Below are positions 1-8,981 of a DNA stretch of 64,000 nt, piece after piece. The DNA is from Novosphingobium fluoreni (GTDB taxonomy: Bacteria; Pseudomonadota; Alphaproteobacteria; Sphingomonadales; Sphingomonadaceae). Location: assembly GCF_014196615.1 (NCBI RefSeq), contig NZ_JACIDY010000001.1, forward strand, positions 434,001 through 498,000, written 5' to 3'. The position numbers were made by a program, and so were the translations under genes. Below the pieces are notes generated by a model. It searched no databases. It was not told the origin of the DNA and saw only the letters and a list, made by a program, of their open reading frames with translations. Each line of letters opens with the position of its first letter. Position 1 is the first letter of the stretch.

Positions 1-1132
1 GCAACTGGCCGCGTACGCCAGCTTCGGCATCGCCTTTGTCGCGCGGCCGCTGGGCGCGGCGCTGTTCGGCCATTTCGGCGATCGGATCGGGCGCAAGTCC
101 ACGCTCGTCGCATCGCTGCTGCTGATGGGCGGGGCGACCGTGCTGATCGGCGTGCTGCCCACGTATCAGAGCGTCGGCTGGTATGCCCCGCTGCTGCTGT
201 GCCTGCTGCGTTTCGGGCAGGGGCTGGGACTGGGCGGCGAATGGGGCGGCGCGGCGCTGCTGGCGGTGGAGAACGCCCCGCCGGGTTGGCGCGCCCGCTT
301 CGGCATGGCGCCGCAGCTGGGTGCGCCGGTCGGCTTCCTGGCGGCGAACGGACTGTTCCTGATCCTGAGCAGCGTGATGAGCGAGGCGGACTTCCTGGCC
401 TGGGGCTGGCGACTGCCGTTCCTGCTCAGCTCGGTACTGGTGGGACTGGGGCTATGGATCCGCTTCCGCCTGGCCGATACGCCCGCTGTCGTCGCCATCG
501 AGCATGACCGGCCCGCCGCCATCCCCTTCGTAGAGCTGCTGCGCACCCACTTGCGGGCGACGGTGGCGGGCACTTTTGCCGTCGTCGTGTGCTTTGCGAT
601 CTATTACCTCACCACCGCGTTCGCGCTGGGTTATGGCACCACCGAGCTGGGCTATGACAAGCGCGATTTCCTGAGCGTGCAGCTGTTTGCGATCCTGTTC
701 ATGGCGATCGGCATCGTCGTGGCCGGATATGCCGCCGATCGGTGGACTTCACGCGCGGTGCTGATCGTGGGCAGCGTGATCGCGATCGCCATCGGGTTGG
801 CCATGGGCCCGATGTTTGGGGCCGGATCGCTGGGCGTCGTGGCGCTGTTCCTGTGCCTGGGGCTGTTCACCATGGGCCTGGTCTATGGCCCGCTCGCCTC
901 GCTGTTGCCGCAGCTGTTCCCCGCCCCGGTGCGCTATACCGGGGTGTCGATCGCCTTCAACGTCGGCGGCATCCTGGGCGGCGGCTTCGCGCCCGGCGTG
1001 GCGCAGACATTGGCGGACAAGGGCGGACTGGCCTTCGTCGGCCTCTACATTTCGGGCGCCGCGGTGCTGACGCTGATCGCGCTATTGTCTGTTTCCCCGA
1101 AGACCGAGCGGGAATTTCAGGTCCAGGCCTGA
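1..1132 (+). CDS. MFS metabolite:H+ symporter family transporter (5' end outside window)
   Basis: The reading frame is open from base 2 of the window, so the N-terminus lies upstream. Just inside the window is the loop 2-3 signature GHFGDRIGRK, which marks the major facilitator superfamily; the sequence that follows resembles the metabolite:H+ symporter (MHS/ProP/ShiA) subgroup, with GQGLGLGGEWGGAALL and a string of hydrophobic segments consistent with helices 3-12. These inner-membrane proteins import small organic acids or osmolytes with protons; the substrate cannot be told from the sequence. The gene ends 6 bp before the stop codon of the convergent queG. The family call is firm, the subgroup moderately so. 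Confidence 0.85.
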   Translation, partial: QLAAYASFGIAFVARPLGAALFGHFGDRIGRKSTLVASLLLMGGATVLIGVLPTYQSVGWYAPLLLCLLRFGQGLGLGGEWGGAALLAVENAPPGWRARFGMAPQLGAPVGFLAANGLFLILSSVMSEADFLAWGWRLPFLLSSVLVGLGLWIRFRLADTPAVVAIEHDRPAAIPFVELLRTHLRATVAGTFAVVVCFAIYYLTTAFALGYGTTELGYDKRDFLSVQLFAILFMAIGIVVAGYAADRWTSRAVLIVGSVIAIAIGLAMGPMFGAGSLGVVALFLCLGLFTMGLVYGPLASLLPQLFPAPVRYTGVSIAFNVGGILGGGFAPGVAQTLADKGGLAFVGLYISGAAVLTLIALLSVSPKTEREFQVQA

Positions 1133-1138
1133 ACCGGG

Positions 1139-2230
1139 TCAGGCCGGGGACGATGTGATGCGGCGAACCGCCCACCTAGCCGCATCCGCCACCACCGCGT
1201 CCGCATCCTCGCAAAGCGGCTGCACCTGCGCCAGCAGATCCTGCCGCCCGCTGTTTCCGGCGGCATAAAGACAATTGCGCACGAAGCGGTTGCGGCCGAT
1301 CCGCTTGATGGGTGAGCCGCTGAAAAGCGCGCGGAACCCCGCGTCGTCCAGCGTTAACAGGTCGCGCAATTCGGGCGCGGTCAGCTCGGCACGCGGGAGA
1401 TAGGCGCGGAACGATCGGGCCTCTCGCGCAAACTTGTTCCAGGGGCACACCGCCAGGCAATCGTCGCAGCCGTAGATGCGGTTGCCCAGCTTTTCGCGCA
1501 AATCCTGTGGCACCGGGCCCTTGTGCTCGATGGTGAGGTAGCTGATGCAGCGCCGCGCATCCAGGCGATAGGGCGCGGGGAACGCCTGCGTCGGGCAAGC
1601 GTCCTGGCAGGCGCTGCACGATCCGCACCGGTCCTGCCCCGGCGCATCCGGAGGCAGGTCCAGCGTCGTGTAGATCTCGCCCAGGAACAGCCATGAGCCA
1701 TGATCGCGGCTGACCAGATTCGTGTGCTTGCCCTGCCATCCCAGGCCCGCCGCCTGCGCCAGCGGCTTTTCCATGACCGGTGCGGTATCGGTGAAGACCT
1801 TCACGCCCGGATCGCCCATGCCGTGGCGCGGCGCCTGTGCCACCATCCAGCGGGCCAAGGCCTTCAGCGCCTTTTTCAGCGCGTCGTGGTAGTCCGCGCC
1901 TTGCGCATAAGCGGAAATCCGCGCGCGATCGGCATGGTCGGCCAGCTTCAGCGGATCGCCGGCGGGCGCATAACTCATGCCCAAGGCGATCACGCTGCGC
2001 GCTTCGGGCCAGAGCGCTTGGGGCGCGCGGCGCTGGTGCGCACGATCGGCCATCCATTCCATGGAGCCGTGCATCCCCTGCGCCAGCCAAGCGGACAGAC
2101 GATCGCCGTGGATTGGATCGAATCCGGCGGGGGCGATACCGAACGCCACGAACCCCACCGACCGGGCCTCTTCCTGCAACGCCGCGATGAAGCGCGTTGG
2201 ATCGGGTGCGGTTAGATCGGATTTAACCAT
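1139..2230 (-). CDS. queG: Epoxyqueuosine reductase QueG
   Basis: A 363-residue protein of normal family length. QueG is a cobalamin-dependent iron-sulfur enzyme that carries out the last step of queuosine synthesis, reducing epoxyqueuosine in the wobble position of tRNAs to queuosine. Two ferredoxin-type [4Fe-4S] motifs are visible: [12 protein letters not shown] (Cys202, 205, 208, 212) and CDDCLAVCP (Cys255, 258, 262) with a further Cys near 228. The [13 protein letters not shown] stretch near residue 147 is the conserved catalytic/cobalamin-facing region of the family. The gene is convergent with the MFS gene and divergent from the ABC transporter genes. Confidence 0.95.
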   Translation of the reverse strand: MVKSDLTAPDPTRFIAALQEEARSVGFVAFGIAPAGFDPIHGDRLSAWLAQGMHGSMEWMADRAHQRRAPQALWPEARSVIALGMSYAPAGDPLKLADHADRARISAYAQGADYHDALKKALKALARWMVAQAPRHGMGDPGVKVFTDTAPVMEKPLAQAAGLGWQGKHTNLVSRDHGSWLFLGEIYTTLDLPPDAPGQDRCGSCSACQDACPTQAFPAPYRLDARRCISYLTIEHKGPVPQDLREKLGNRIYGCDDCLAVCPWNKFAREARSFRAYLPRAELTAPELRDLLTLDDAGFRALFSGSPIKRIGRNRFVRNCLYAAGNSGRQDLLAQVQPLCEDADAVVADAARWAVRRITSSPA

Positions 2231-2307
2231 GCTTGCGCAGGCGATGGTTGACGCGCGCCGTGCTAGGGGGGCACCTCCAGGAAGGATACGGGGTCAGGGG
2301 CGCCTGC

Positions 2308-3336
2308 ATGAATGCTGAGATAGAAGAAGCGCGCGCGCCGGGCAACGTGGCAGCGCCTGACCTGGGTCCTGGCCTCGGCGCATCCGATCGCGCCGCCCGT
2401 CCTCTGGCGATCGAGGCGCGCGGCCTGATCAAGCGCTTCGATGGCTTCACCGCCGTCGACGGTGTCGATCTGTCGGTGCCTGAAGGCGCGGTCTACGGCA
2501 TTCTCGGCCCTAACGGCGCGGGCAAGACCACCACGTTGCGCATGTTGCTGGGGATCATCGATCCGGACCAGGGCTATCGCCGCATTCTGGGGGCGGACAA
2601 GCCCCACGATGTGGCCCGCGCGATCGGCTATTTGCCCGAAGAGCGCGGCCTCTATCCATCGATGAAGGCGTATGAGGCGATCGCCTTCATCGGCGCGCTG
2701 CGCGGCTTGCCGCTGAAGGAAGGGCGGCGGCGCGGGCGCGAACTGCTGGAAGCGCACGGCCTTGGCTATGCAGCGGACCGGCAGATCCGCCAGATGTCCA
2801 AGGGCATGGCGCAGCAAGTGCAGATCCTGGGCACGCTGGTCCATCGCCCGCGGCTGGTCATCCTGGACGAACCGTTCTCGGGCCTCGACGCGCTGAACCA
2901 GGGCAAGCTGGAAACCGTGATCCGCAATCTGGCGGCGGAGGGCACGACCGTGATCTTCTCCACCCACGTCATCGCCCATGCCGAGCGTCTGTGCGATGAA
3001 GTGGCGATCATCGCCGGGGGCAAGGTGCCGTTCGCCGGGCCGGTCGATGTTGCCCGCGATCGCATTCCCCCGCAGGTCCGGCTAGAGACTCGCGCCGAGG
3101 ATGGCCCCTGGCGCGCCGCGCTGCCGGCCGATGCGCGGCATGAAGGGCGGCACTGGTATTTCGCACTGCCTGCCACCGGGATCGAGCCGCTGCTGCGCAG
3201 TCTGATCGAAGGGGACGCCGGTATTCTGTCCCTCTCGATCGAACGCGCCGGGCTGCACGATGCCTTCGTCGCCATTGCCGGGGAAGCCGCCGCCCGCGCG
3301 CTGGAAGCGGCGACGCCCGAGGAGGAAGGCAAGTGA
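2308..3336 (+). CDS. ABC transporter ATP-binding protein (NatA-like)
   Basis: A 342-residue cytoplasmic ATPase subunit. Walker A is GPNGAGKT at about residues 68-75, the signature region is MSKGMAQQVQ at about 163, and Walker B LVILDEPFSGLD at about 183. The C-terminal hundred residues resemble the accessory domain (DUF4162-like) of NatA/CcmA-type exporters. The ATG at 2308 was chosen because AGGAAGG lies a plausible distance upstream and the more upstream in-frame codons have no ribosome site. The end overlaps the start of the permease gene by 4 bp, so the two are translationally coupled and surely form one exporter. Substrate unknown; the family includes Na+ and drug exporters. Confidence 0.88.
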   Translation: MNAEIEEARAPGNVAAPDLGPGLGASDRAARPLAIEARGLIKRFDGFTAVDGVDLSVPEGAVYGILGPNGAGKTTTLRMLLGIIDPDQGYRRILGADKPHDVARAIGYLPEERGLYPSMKAYEAIAFIGALRGLPLKEGRRRGRELLEAHGLGYAADRQIRQMSKGMAQQVQILGTLVHRPRLVILDEPFSGLDALNQGKLETVIRNLAAEGTTVIFSTHVIAHAERLCDEVAIIAGGKVPFAGPVDVARDRIPPQVRLETRAEDGPWRAALPADARHEGRHWYFALPATGIEPLLRSLIEGDAGILSLSIERAGLHDAFVAIAGEAAARALEAATPEEEGK

Positions 3337-4595
3337 GCGTCATCGGCACGCGCCCCGCGAACCGCCTGTCGCTGCTGGCCGCCGCCTTCGTCATCGCGCG
3401 GCGTGATTTCCAGGCGGTGCTGTTCAGCCGCAGCTTCTTCTTCTTCTTGCTGGGGCCGCTGTTCCCGCTGCTGATCGCCGGGCTGGCGGGCGGCGTGGGT
3501 GAAAAGATGAATGCCTCCGTCCGCCAACCGCAGTTGGGTGTCGCCTTGCCCGCCACCGAGGTGGACGCGCTGATCGGCGCGCAGCACGCGCTGTCCGTGC
3601 AGCTGGGCGATGCGGTGCCGCAGCTGCTGGTGCTCAAGCGGCTGGGCGCTCAAGAGGCGTTCGACCCGCGTGCCGCGCTGACGCCCGGTGTCCATGCCGA
3701 TGTTGCCGCCGTGCTGACCGGCACGCTGCAGCGCCCGGTGCTGACCGGGACCAGGGGCCAGATCGAACAATGGCGCGGGCCGGTCGGTCTGCTGGCGGCG
3801 GCGGCGATCCAGGGCGTGCCGGGGCCACCGCCCACCGTGGTGCTGCAAGGCACCGTCTCCAGCGGCGCGAGCGACCGCAAGGGCCAGATGCTGACCGCGC
3901 AGGCCGCGCAGACGCTGCTGTTCCTGCTGACGATGCTGCTGGCGGGCATGGTGCTGTCCAACCTCGTCGAGGAAAAAGGCAACAAGGTGATCGAGATCCT
4001 GGCGGCCGCGATCCCGATGGACGCGGTGTTCCTGGGCAAGCTGTTCGCGATGCTGGGCGTGTCTTTCGTGGGCATCGCCGTCTGGGGCTCTACCGCGGGG
4101 CTGTTCACTTTGGCGACCGGAGGAGCGGCCGGGGGCCAGATCGCCGCGCTGCCGACACCGGCGATCGGCTGGCCCGCCTTGTTCGCGCTGGGCGTGATCT
4201 ACTTCGCGATGGCCTATTTGCTGATCGGGTCGGTGTTCCTGGCGATCGGCTCGCTCGCCGCCACGGTGCGCGAGGTGCAGACCTTGTCCATGCCGGCGAC
4301 GATGATGCAGCTCGTAGTGTTCTTTCTCGCCAGTTACGCGATGACCCAGCCTGGCGGCCGGGCGGAGACGTTCGCGGTGATCTTCCCGTTCAGTTCGCCC
4401 TACGCGATGCTGGCCCGCGCCGCCCAGCAACCGGGGCTGGGGCAGCACGTGCTCGCCATCGGCTGGCAGGCGTTGTGCGTGATGGTGATGGTCCGCGCCG
4501 GTTCGCGCATGTTTCGCAAGCGGGTGATGAAGTCCGGGCCGTCCGGAGTGAAGCGCAAGGGCCTGTTCGCGCGATTGCGGCGGCGCCGGGCCTGA
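3333..4595 (+). CDS. ABC-2 type transporter permease (NatB-like)
   Basis: A 420-residue membrane protein starting with GTG inside the stop of the ATPase gene. The architecture is that of NatB/ABC-2 permeases: one N-terminal membrane helix (about residues 30-55), a large extracytoplasmic domain (about 55-185), then five to six helices. The stretch LSNLVEEKGNKVIEIL at about residue 208 is typical of NatB-type permeases. It pairs with the upstream ATPase to form an exporter in the inner membrane. The cargo cannot be inferred from sequence or neighbours. Confidence 0.85.
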   Translation: MSVIGTRPANRLSLLAAAFVIARRDFQAVLFSRSFFFFLLGPLFPLLIAGLAGGVGEKMNASVRQPQLGVALPATEVDALIGAQHALSVQLGDAVPQLLVLKRLGAQEAFDPRAALTPGVHADVAAVLTGTLQRPVLTGTRGQIEQWRGPVGLLAAAAIQGVPGPPPTVVLQGTVSSGASDRKGQMLTAQAAQTLLFLLTMLLAGMVLSNLVEEKGNKVIEILAAAIPMDAVFLGKLFAMLGVSFVGIAVWGSTAGLFTLATGGAAGGQIAALPTPAIGWPALFALGVIYFAMAYLLIGSVFLAIGSLAATVREVQTLSMPATMMQLVVFFLASYAMTQPGGRAETFAVIFPFSSPYAMLARAAQQPGLGQHVLAIGWQALCVMVMVRAGSRMFRKRVMKSGPSGVKRKGLFARLRRRRA

Positions 4596-4620
4596 GGGGC
4601 AATCCCTTGACCCCGGCGGC

Positions 4621-5157
4621 ATGAAGCACGACCTTCATGAAATGGACAAGACCGCACCCGTTATGACCGCCCCACCGCCCTCGCGCCGCCAGTTCCTCGG
4701 CTGGATCGGTATTGGAGCGGCGCTGCCCGTGATCGCCGCGTGCGGCAGCGGCGATGCGCAGGCCAAGACCTACCCGGTCCGCTTTACCGACGAACAGTGG
4801 CGCAAACGGCTGAAGCCGGAGCAATATCGCATCCTGCGCCAGGAAGGGACCGAGCGCCCCTATTCCTCCCCCCTGAATGCGGAACATCGCAAGGGCACTT
4901 TCCTGTGCGCGGCGGACGGCAATCCGCTATATTCCTCGGCCACCAAGTTCGAGAGCGGCACTGGCTGGCCCAGCTTCTGGAAGCCGTTGCCCGGCGGGAT
5001 CGGCACGTCGACCGACTTTAAGTTGGGCTATCCGCGCACCGAAGTTCACTGCGCGCGCTGCGGCGGGCATCTGGGCCATGTCTTCGATGATGGGCCCAAG
5101 CCGACCGGCAAGCGCTACTGCATGAACGGCGCGGCGATGACGTTCCGGCCCGGCTGA
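4621..5157 (+). CDS. msrB: Exported peptide-methionine (R)-S-oxide reductase MsrB
   Basis: A protein of 178 residues from the first ATG (4621); ATGs at 4642 and 4663 are also possible starts. It reduces methionine-R-sulfoxide in oxidised proteins. The N-terminus carries a twin-arginine motif (SRRQFLGW), a hydrophobic stretch and a lipobox ending in IAAC (Cys41), so it is probably an envelope lipoprotein. The catalytic domain has SGTGWPSFW, HCARCGGHLGHVFDDGP and the catalytic Cys167 in RYCMNGAAM. The first zinc CxxC found in most MsrB proteins is here CAAD (Cys96, Asp99), so only three of the four usual Cys ligands are present. Separate promoter likely; it lies 25 bp after the ABC permease. 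Confidence 0.93.
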   Translation: MKHDLHEMDKTAPVMTAPPPSRRQFLGWIGIGAALPVIAACGSGDAQAKTYPVRFTDEQWRKRLKPEQYRILRQEGTERPYSSPLNAEHRKGTFLCAADGNPLYSSATKFESGTGWPSFWKPLPGGIGTSTDFKLGYPRTEVHCARCGGHLGHVFDDGPKPTGKRYCMNGAAMTFRPG

Positions 5158-5195
5158 TCGCCGGATCGGTAGGGGCTTTACGCTAAGTCGCGCGA

Positions 5196-5825
5196 CTATT
5201 CGGCCTTGGCTTCGGGCCGGTCCATGCGCTCGGCCCGCTGGGCCAGTTCCTCAAGCCCCATCAACTGACTAAAGACCACGCCATATTCCGGCGCCCGGCG
5301 CCAGCACACGGTGGCTTCGAACAACGGCAGTTCGGTCGCTTCCAGCCAGAATTTCTGGCCGATCGCCAGCTTGTGCGTGATCGAAATCCGCGCACCCTGG
5401 CGTGAGATATCGAGGATAGTCGCGTCGTAGGACTGGTTTGCCATCCGCACGGTGGCAGGATGATGCACTCGCAAGCGCAAAGGCCGCTTGGGATAAGGGC
5501 CGGCTTCCTTGACGAAAGCGTCGACGTCCACCGGCTGGAGGAAACGAAAACCCGCCTCGCCGTTGGCTTCCCAGACTTTCTGCATTGGGAACCGCTGCCC
5601 GCTGCCGGTCTCGATCATCATGACCTGGGCGTTGGGCGCGGCGTGGAACAGGCGTAGCTTAAGCCCCGTCTCCGAGACGTCGCGGATGATGCACAGGTAT
5701 TCCGTGCCCTCCGCGATCAGCTTGGCGCTGCGCAGCATCAAGGCAAAGCGCGGTGCACCGCGCATGTCGGCGCTGGACTGCGGTGTTACCGCCTCTTGTG
5801 CCGTGCTTTGAGCCGAATTCCGCAT
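5196..5825 (-). CDS. Protein with two PilZ domains
   Basis: A 209-residue soluble protein. Two PilZ-like repeats are visible. The first (about residues 22-95) has APRFALMLR followed by RDVSETGLKL; the second (about 105-190) has RPLRLRVHHPATV followed by LDISRQGARI. PilZ domains bind cyclic di-GMP through an RxxxR and a D/NxSxxG motif; the second copy keeps RLRVHH (a variant) and DISRQG, the first RFALMLR and DVSETG, so at least one may bind. Such proteins act as c-di-GMP effectors in motility, cellulose or EPS control. No partner gene is adjacent. Function beyond nucleotide sensing is unknown. Confidence 0.8.
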   Translation of the reverse strand: MRNSAQSTAQEAVTPQSSADMRGAPRFALMLRSAKLIAEGTEYLCIIRDVSETGLKLRLFHAAPNAQVMMIETGSGQRFPMQKVWEANGEAGFRFLQPVDVDAFVKEAGPYPKRPLRLRVHHPATVRMANQSYDATILDISRQGARISITHKLAIGQKFWLEATELPLFEATVCWRRAPEYGVVFSQLMGLEELAQRAERMDRPEAKAE

Positions 5826-6074
5826 TGAAGCCCCCCGTCATACCGCAATCGCGAACACGCCGACGACGGACGGCCGGACGCTTCTGCGGTCATACTGACG
5901 AGTTTATGGCAAACGTCCCTAAAAATTGGTGAAGTTTTGCCGGTTTCCTCGAAACAAACTCGGCTGTTCTTTTAGATACTTACGTAAAGGCGATGCGACA
6001 TTTGCGGAGATTCTTGCAAAACCTGCCGTCCCTGTCGCCGCCGATTCCATGAGGTGGACAAAACCGGCGCAAGG

Positions 6075-6159
6075 TGGTGCGGGCGGCGGGACTCGAACCC
6101 GCACTGGGAACCCCAAGCGGATTTTAAGTCCGCTGCGTCTACCATTCCGCCACGCCCGC
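6075..6159 (-). tRNA. tRNA-Leu (anticodon UAA)
   Basis: On the minus strand a full cloverleaf with a long variable arm can be drawn: the 7-bp acceptor stem GCGGGCG/CGCCCGC, anticodon stem GCGGA/TCCGC with loop CTTAAAA (anticodon TAA), T-arm GCGGGTTCGAGTCCCGC and encoded CCA at 6075-6077. Length 85 including CCA fits a class II tRNA. It decodes UUA/UUG. Confidence 0.97.
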
Positions 6160-6212
6160 ACGCGGGTGGAGTATCTGGCAGATCGATGAGCGCGCGGCAA
6201 TGGTGCCGGTGG

Positions 6213-6500
6213 TTACTCGTCCGAGACGTTCAGGCGCTGGCGCATTTCCTTGCCGGGCTTGAAGTAGGGTACGCGCTTTTCGGTGACTTCCACGGTTTCG
6301 CCGGTGCGAGGATTGCGACCCTTGCGGCCTTCGCGATGACGGGTGGAAAACGCGCCGAAACCGCGCAATTCCACGCGTCCGCCGGCGGCAAGGCTGTCTC
6401 CGATCTCGTCAAAGAAAGTATCGAGCGCACGCTCCACGTCGTCGAGCCGCAGCTCGGGATTTTCCTTCGCCAACGCTTGCAGCAACTCAGACCTGATCAT
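6213..6500 (-). CDS. ihfB: Integration host factor subunit beta
   Basis: A 95-residue HU/IHF-family DNA-bending protein. The start [11 protein letters not shown] is the standard one for IHF-beta, and the frame upstream of it is not protein-like. The diagnostic DNA-binding arm is present ([11 protein letters not shown] followed by [13 protein letters not shown]). With the alpha subunit, encoded elsewhere, it forms a heterodimer that sharply bends DNA in transcription, replication and recombination. It stands alone between tRNA-Leu and the divergent peptide transporter gene. Confidence 0.96.
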   Translation of the reverse strand: MIRSELLQALAKENPELRLDDVERALDTFFDEIGDSLAAGGRVELRGFGAFSTRHREGRKGRNPRTGETVEVTEKRVPYFKPGKEMRQRLNVSDE

Positions 6501-6738
6501 GTGGCCCCCATCTTCAGTGTCCCGATAGGCTGGGCCACTGTTCCTACCATGTGTCGAAGTGCCACTATTTCGGTTTTTCCGCAACGAAAGATGACTTTTG
6601 TACAGTAATTTTGCTTTTTGTGCCGCGCAAGTACGGGGCACCCCCCTGCCGTGGGTATGCATCATGGCGCTTTGCTTGGACTTCTGCGGACGCTAGCGTG
6701 TGCCGCTTGGGTCATGGGCAAAACAACAAGGATACCGC

Positions 6739-8394
6739 ATGAAAAGCATGGGGAGCTGGAACGAGGGTGACTGGATCGCGGCGATCGCCGCAGTTGCGCT
6801 CTTTGCGGTGCTGGTGATCGGTGGTGTCATCTCCACGCGCAAGAGCGAGGAGTTCGCCGGGCATCCCCGTGGCCTGTTCGTGCTGTTCTATGCCGAAATG
6901 TGGGAGCGTTTTTCCTACTACGGCATGCGCGCGCTGCTGGTTTTGTACCTGACGCAGTTCTGGCTGTTCAGCGACGGCAAGGCCAACTTGATGTACGGCG
7001 GCTATAACAGTCTGGTCTACATCACCCCGGTTCTGGGCGGATATCTGGCGGATCGCTACCTGGGTCAGCGCAAGGCCGTTGTGTTCGGCGGCGTGATCCT
7101 GGCGCTGGGCCACCTTTGCATGGCGTACGAAGGCATGCAGGGCGTGACCGACCCGTTGGTCAAGCAGGCGGACCCGGCGATCAACGTGTTCTGGCTGGCA
7201 CTGGCCCTGATCGTGGTCGGCTCCGGCTTCTTGAAGGCCAACATCTCGGTGATCGCGGGCCAGCTTTACCGGATGACCGATCCGCGCCGCGATGCCGCGT
7301 ACACCATCTTCTACATGGGCGTGAACACCGGCGCGGCGCTGGGCACGATCCTGGTGGGGTACCTGGGGCAGACGCTGGGCTGGTCCTGGGGCTTCGGCCT
7401 GGCCGGCATCGGCATGGTGCTGGGCCTGATCATCTTCATGCTGGGCAAGCCGGCGCTGAAAGGACAGGGCGAGCCGCCCAAGGCGCTGCCCACCAATCGT
7501 GAGTGGAGCCTCTATGCCGTGGGCGTGGCTTCTGTCGGCGTGATCTGGCTGCTGGTGCAATATCAGGGCGCGATCCAGAACCTGCTGATCGTATCGGGCG
7601 TGGCGATGCTGCTTTATACGCTTTACGAGGCGTTCAAGCTGCCCAAGGAACCGCGCGAGCGGATGTTTGCGATCCTGTTTCTGGTGGCACTGAACCCGGT
7701 GTTCTGGGGCTTGTTCGAGCAGGCGGGCGGCAGTCTCAACCTTTATACCGACAAGTACGTGGATCGTGGCGGCGTGCCGACCAGCTTGTTTCAGTCGATC
7801 AACCCAATCTACATCATCATGCTGGGGCCAATCTTCGCCGGGCTGTGGCAATGGCTGGGGCGCAAGGGCATCGAGCCGTCAGCGCCCGCCAAGTTCGGCT
7901 TCGCGCTTGTCCAGGTCGGCCTCTCGTTCCTGGTCTTCGTCTGGGGCGCGCAGAGCGTGGGTATGGCGGCGCTGACGCCGGTGATCTTCGTGTTCCTGGT
8001 CTATCTGCTGCAGACCACGGGCGAACTGTGTCTATCCCCGGTGGGCCTGTCCGCCATGACGCGCCTTTCCCCGGCGCATTTGGGCAGCTTCATCATGGGC
8101 GCGTGGTTCTACATGACCGCGGTCGGCCAGTTCGTGGCCGGCAAGATCGGCGAGGCGACCGGCGGCGAAAGCGGCGAGATGAGCAAGGAACTGACGCTGG
8201 CGATCTATTCGAAGATCGGCTGGGTCACGATCGGCGTCGCGGTGGTGGTGCTGGTGCTCTCGCCGATCGTGAAGCGCTGGATGCACGTCGAGACCTTGGA
8301 CGATGGCGATCCGGGTGATGACTTGCGCGGCCTGCCGCAGGCGGGGCTGGAAGCGCAGGAGGCGGGAATGCACCCCGCCGTGCGGCCACGCTGA
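6739..8394 (+). CDS. POT family proton-dependent oligopeptide transporter
   Basis: A 551-residue inner-membrane protein of the POT/PTR family (the DtpA/DtpT group), which imports di- and tripeptides with protons. The hallmark EMWERFSYYGMRALL lies at about residue 54, the loop GGYLADRYLGQRKAV follows at about 100, and FYMGVNTGAALG near 190 corresponds to the second family signature. About 14 hydrophobic segments are present. The ATG at 6739 is preferred over a GTG at 6700 because it places the first helix correctly and has CAAGGA upstream. The region between ihfB and this gene (6501-6738) must hold both divergent promoters. Confidence 0.92.
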   Translation: MKSMGSWNEGDWIAAIAAVALFAVLVIGGVISTRKSEEFAGHPRGLFVLFYAEMWERFSYYGMRALLVLYLTQFWLFSDGKANLMYGGYNSLVYITPVLGGYLADRYLGQRKAVVFGGVILALGHLCMAYEGMQGVTDPLVKQADPAINVFWLALALIVVGSGFLKANISVIAGQLYRMTDPRRDAAYTIFYMGVNTGAALGTILVGYLGQTLGWSWGFGLAGIGMVLGLIIFMLGKPALKGQGEPPKALPTNREWSLYAVGVASVGVIWLLVQYQGAIQNLLIVSGVAMLLYTLYEAFKLPKEPRERMFAILFLVALNPVFWGLFEQAGGSLNLYTDKYVDRGGVPTSLFQSINPIYIIMLGPIFAGLWQWLGRKGIEPSAPAKFGFALVQVGLSFLVFVWGAQSVGMAALTPVIFVFLVYLLQTTGELCLSPVGLSAMTRLSPAHLGSFIMGAWFYMTAVGQFVAGKIGEATGGESGEMSKELTLAIYSKIGWVTIGVAVVVLVLSPIVKRWMHVETLDDGDPGDDLRGLPQAGLEAQEAGMHPAVRPR

Positions 8395-8467
8395 AGATCC
8401 GCGTCACCGCTCCTGCCTTCGCGGGCAGGGCGGTGAACCTGCCGCCCGCTCGCGCATTGCTGCGGGT

Positions 8468-8920
8468 GTGACCCAACCGCGAACCGATACGCCGGCCCAT
8501 ACGCCATGGCTCAGCCTAGTCCTGGGATACGGACCCACCACGGTGATCCTGGTTGCGGGCATCCTGGCGCTGCTGGGCATCCCCTGGGCCATGACGCTGG
8601 GCTGCCTTTGGGCTTCCGCGATCCTGATCTTCCTGGCGGGCGTGGTGCGCGGGCTGAGCTTCTTTACCGCCGGAGGTCCGCGCGCTTCTCAGATCGTGGT
8701 GTTCGGCGTGCGCTTCTGGAGCGGGCTGATCGCGCTGGTGCTGCCCCCGATCCTGGCCCTGCCGTTACTGGCGGTGGGCTATCTCTCGTCGCTGATCTAC
8801 GATCCGTTCGCGGCGCGATCCGGCGCGGCCCCGCGGTACTTCGAGAAGCTGCGACCACCGCAGATGGTAATCGCGGTGGGGGGTTTGGTGCTGCTGTTCG
8901 TGGCGGCGTTGCGCGCCTAG
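8468..8920 (+). CDS. Small membrane protein, DUF3429-like
   Basis: A 150-residue protein beginning at a GTG, with about five hydrophobic segments. The spacing of helices and the segment YDPFAARSGAAPRYFEKLR between the last two of them resemble DUF3429 proteins, widespread inner-membrane proteins of unknown function. The Shine-Dalgarno site is weak and the start is therefore uncertain. It lies 73 bp after the peptide transporter gene and may be cotranscribed. No enzymatic motif is visible. Confidence 0.65.
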   Translation: MTQPRTDTPAHTPWLSLVLGYGPTTVILVAGILALLGIPWAMTLGCLWASAILIFLAGVVRGLSFFTAGGPRASQIVVFGVRFWSGLIALVLPPILALPLLAVGYLSSLIYDPFAARSGAAPRYFEKLRPPQMVIAVGGLVLLFVAALRA

Positions 8921-8949
8921 CCGGTCCACCGGGGCCCGCGAGCCAGACC

Positions 8950-8970
8950 GTCCCGGAGCGAGTCCGGGAC
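8950..8970. terminator. Palindromic hairpin between convergent genes
   Basis: GTCCCGGA-GCGAG-TCCGGGAC forms a perfect 8-bp stem with a 5-nt loop between the DUF3429-like gene and dxs, which converge. There is no T-tract on either side, so it may be a dispersed palindromic repeat rather than a classical terminator; it could still block transcription or protect the 3' ends. Confidence 0.5.
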
Positions 8971-8981
8971 GATGATAGAGC

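Noticed and set aside
2766-4622. 618-codon minus-strand open frame opposite the ABC genes
   Set aside because: His/Gln/Arg-rich shadow without protein-like features.
5919-6200. Open frames overlapping tRNA-Leu on both strands (such as one containing TRTGNPKRILSPLRLPFRHA)
   Set aside because: They are translations across the tRNA gene and its antisense, a well-known source of false proteins.
6551-6742. 63-codon plus-strand frame before the peptide transporter gene
   Set aside because: Overlaps the transporter start and lacks a ribosome site; probably the promoter and leader region.
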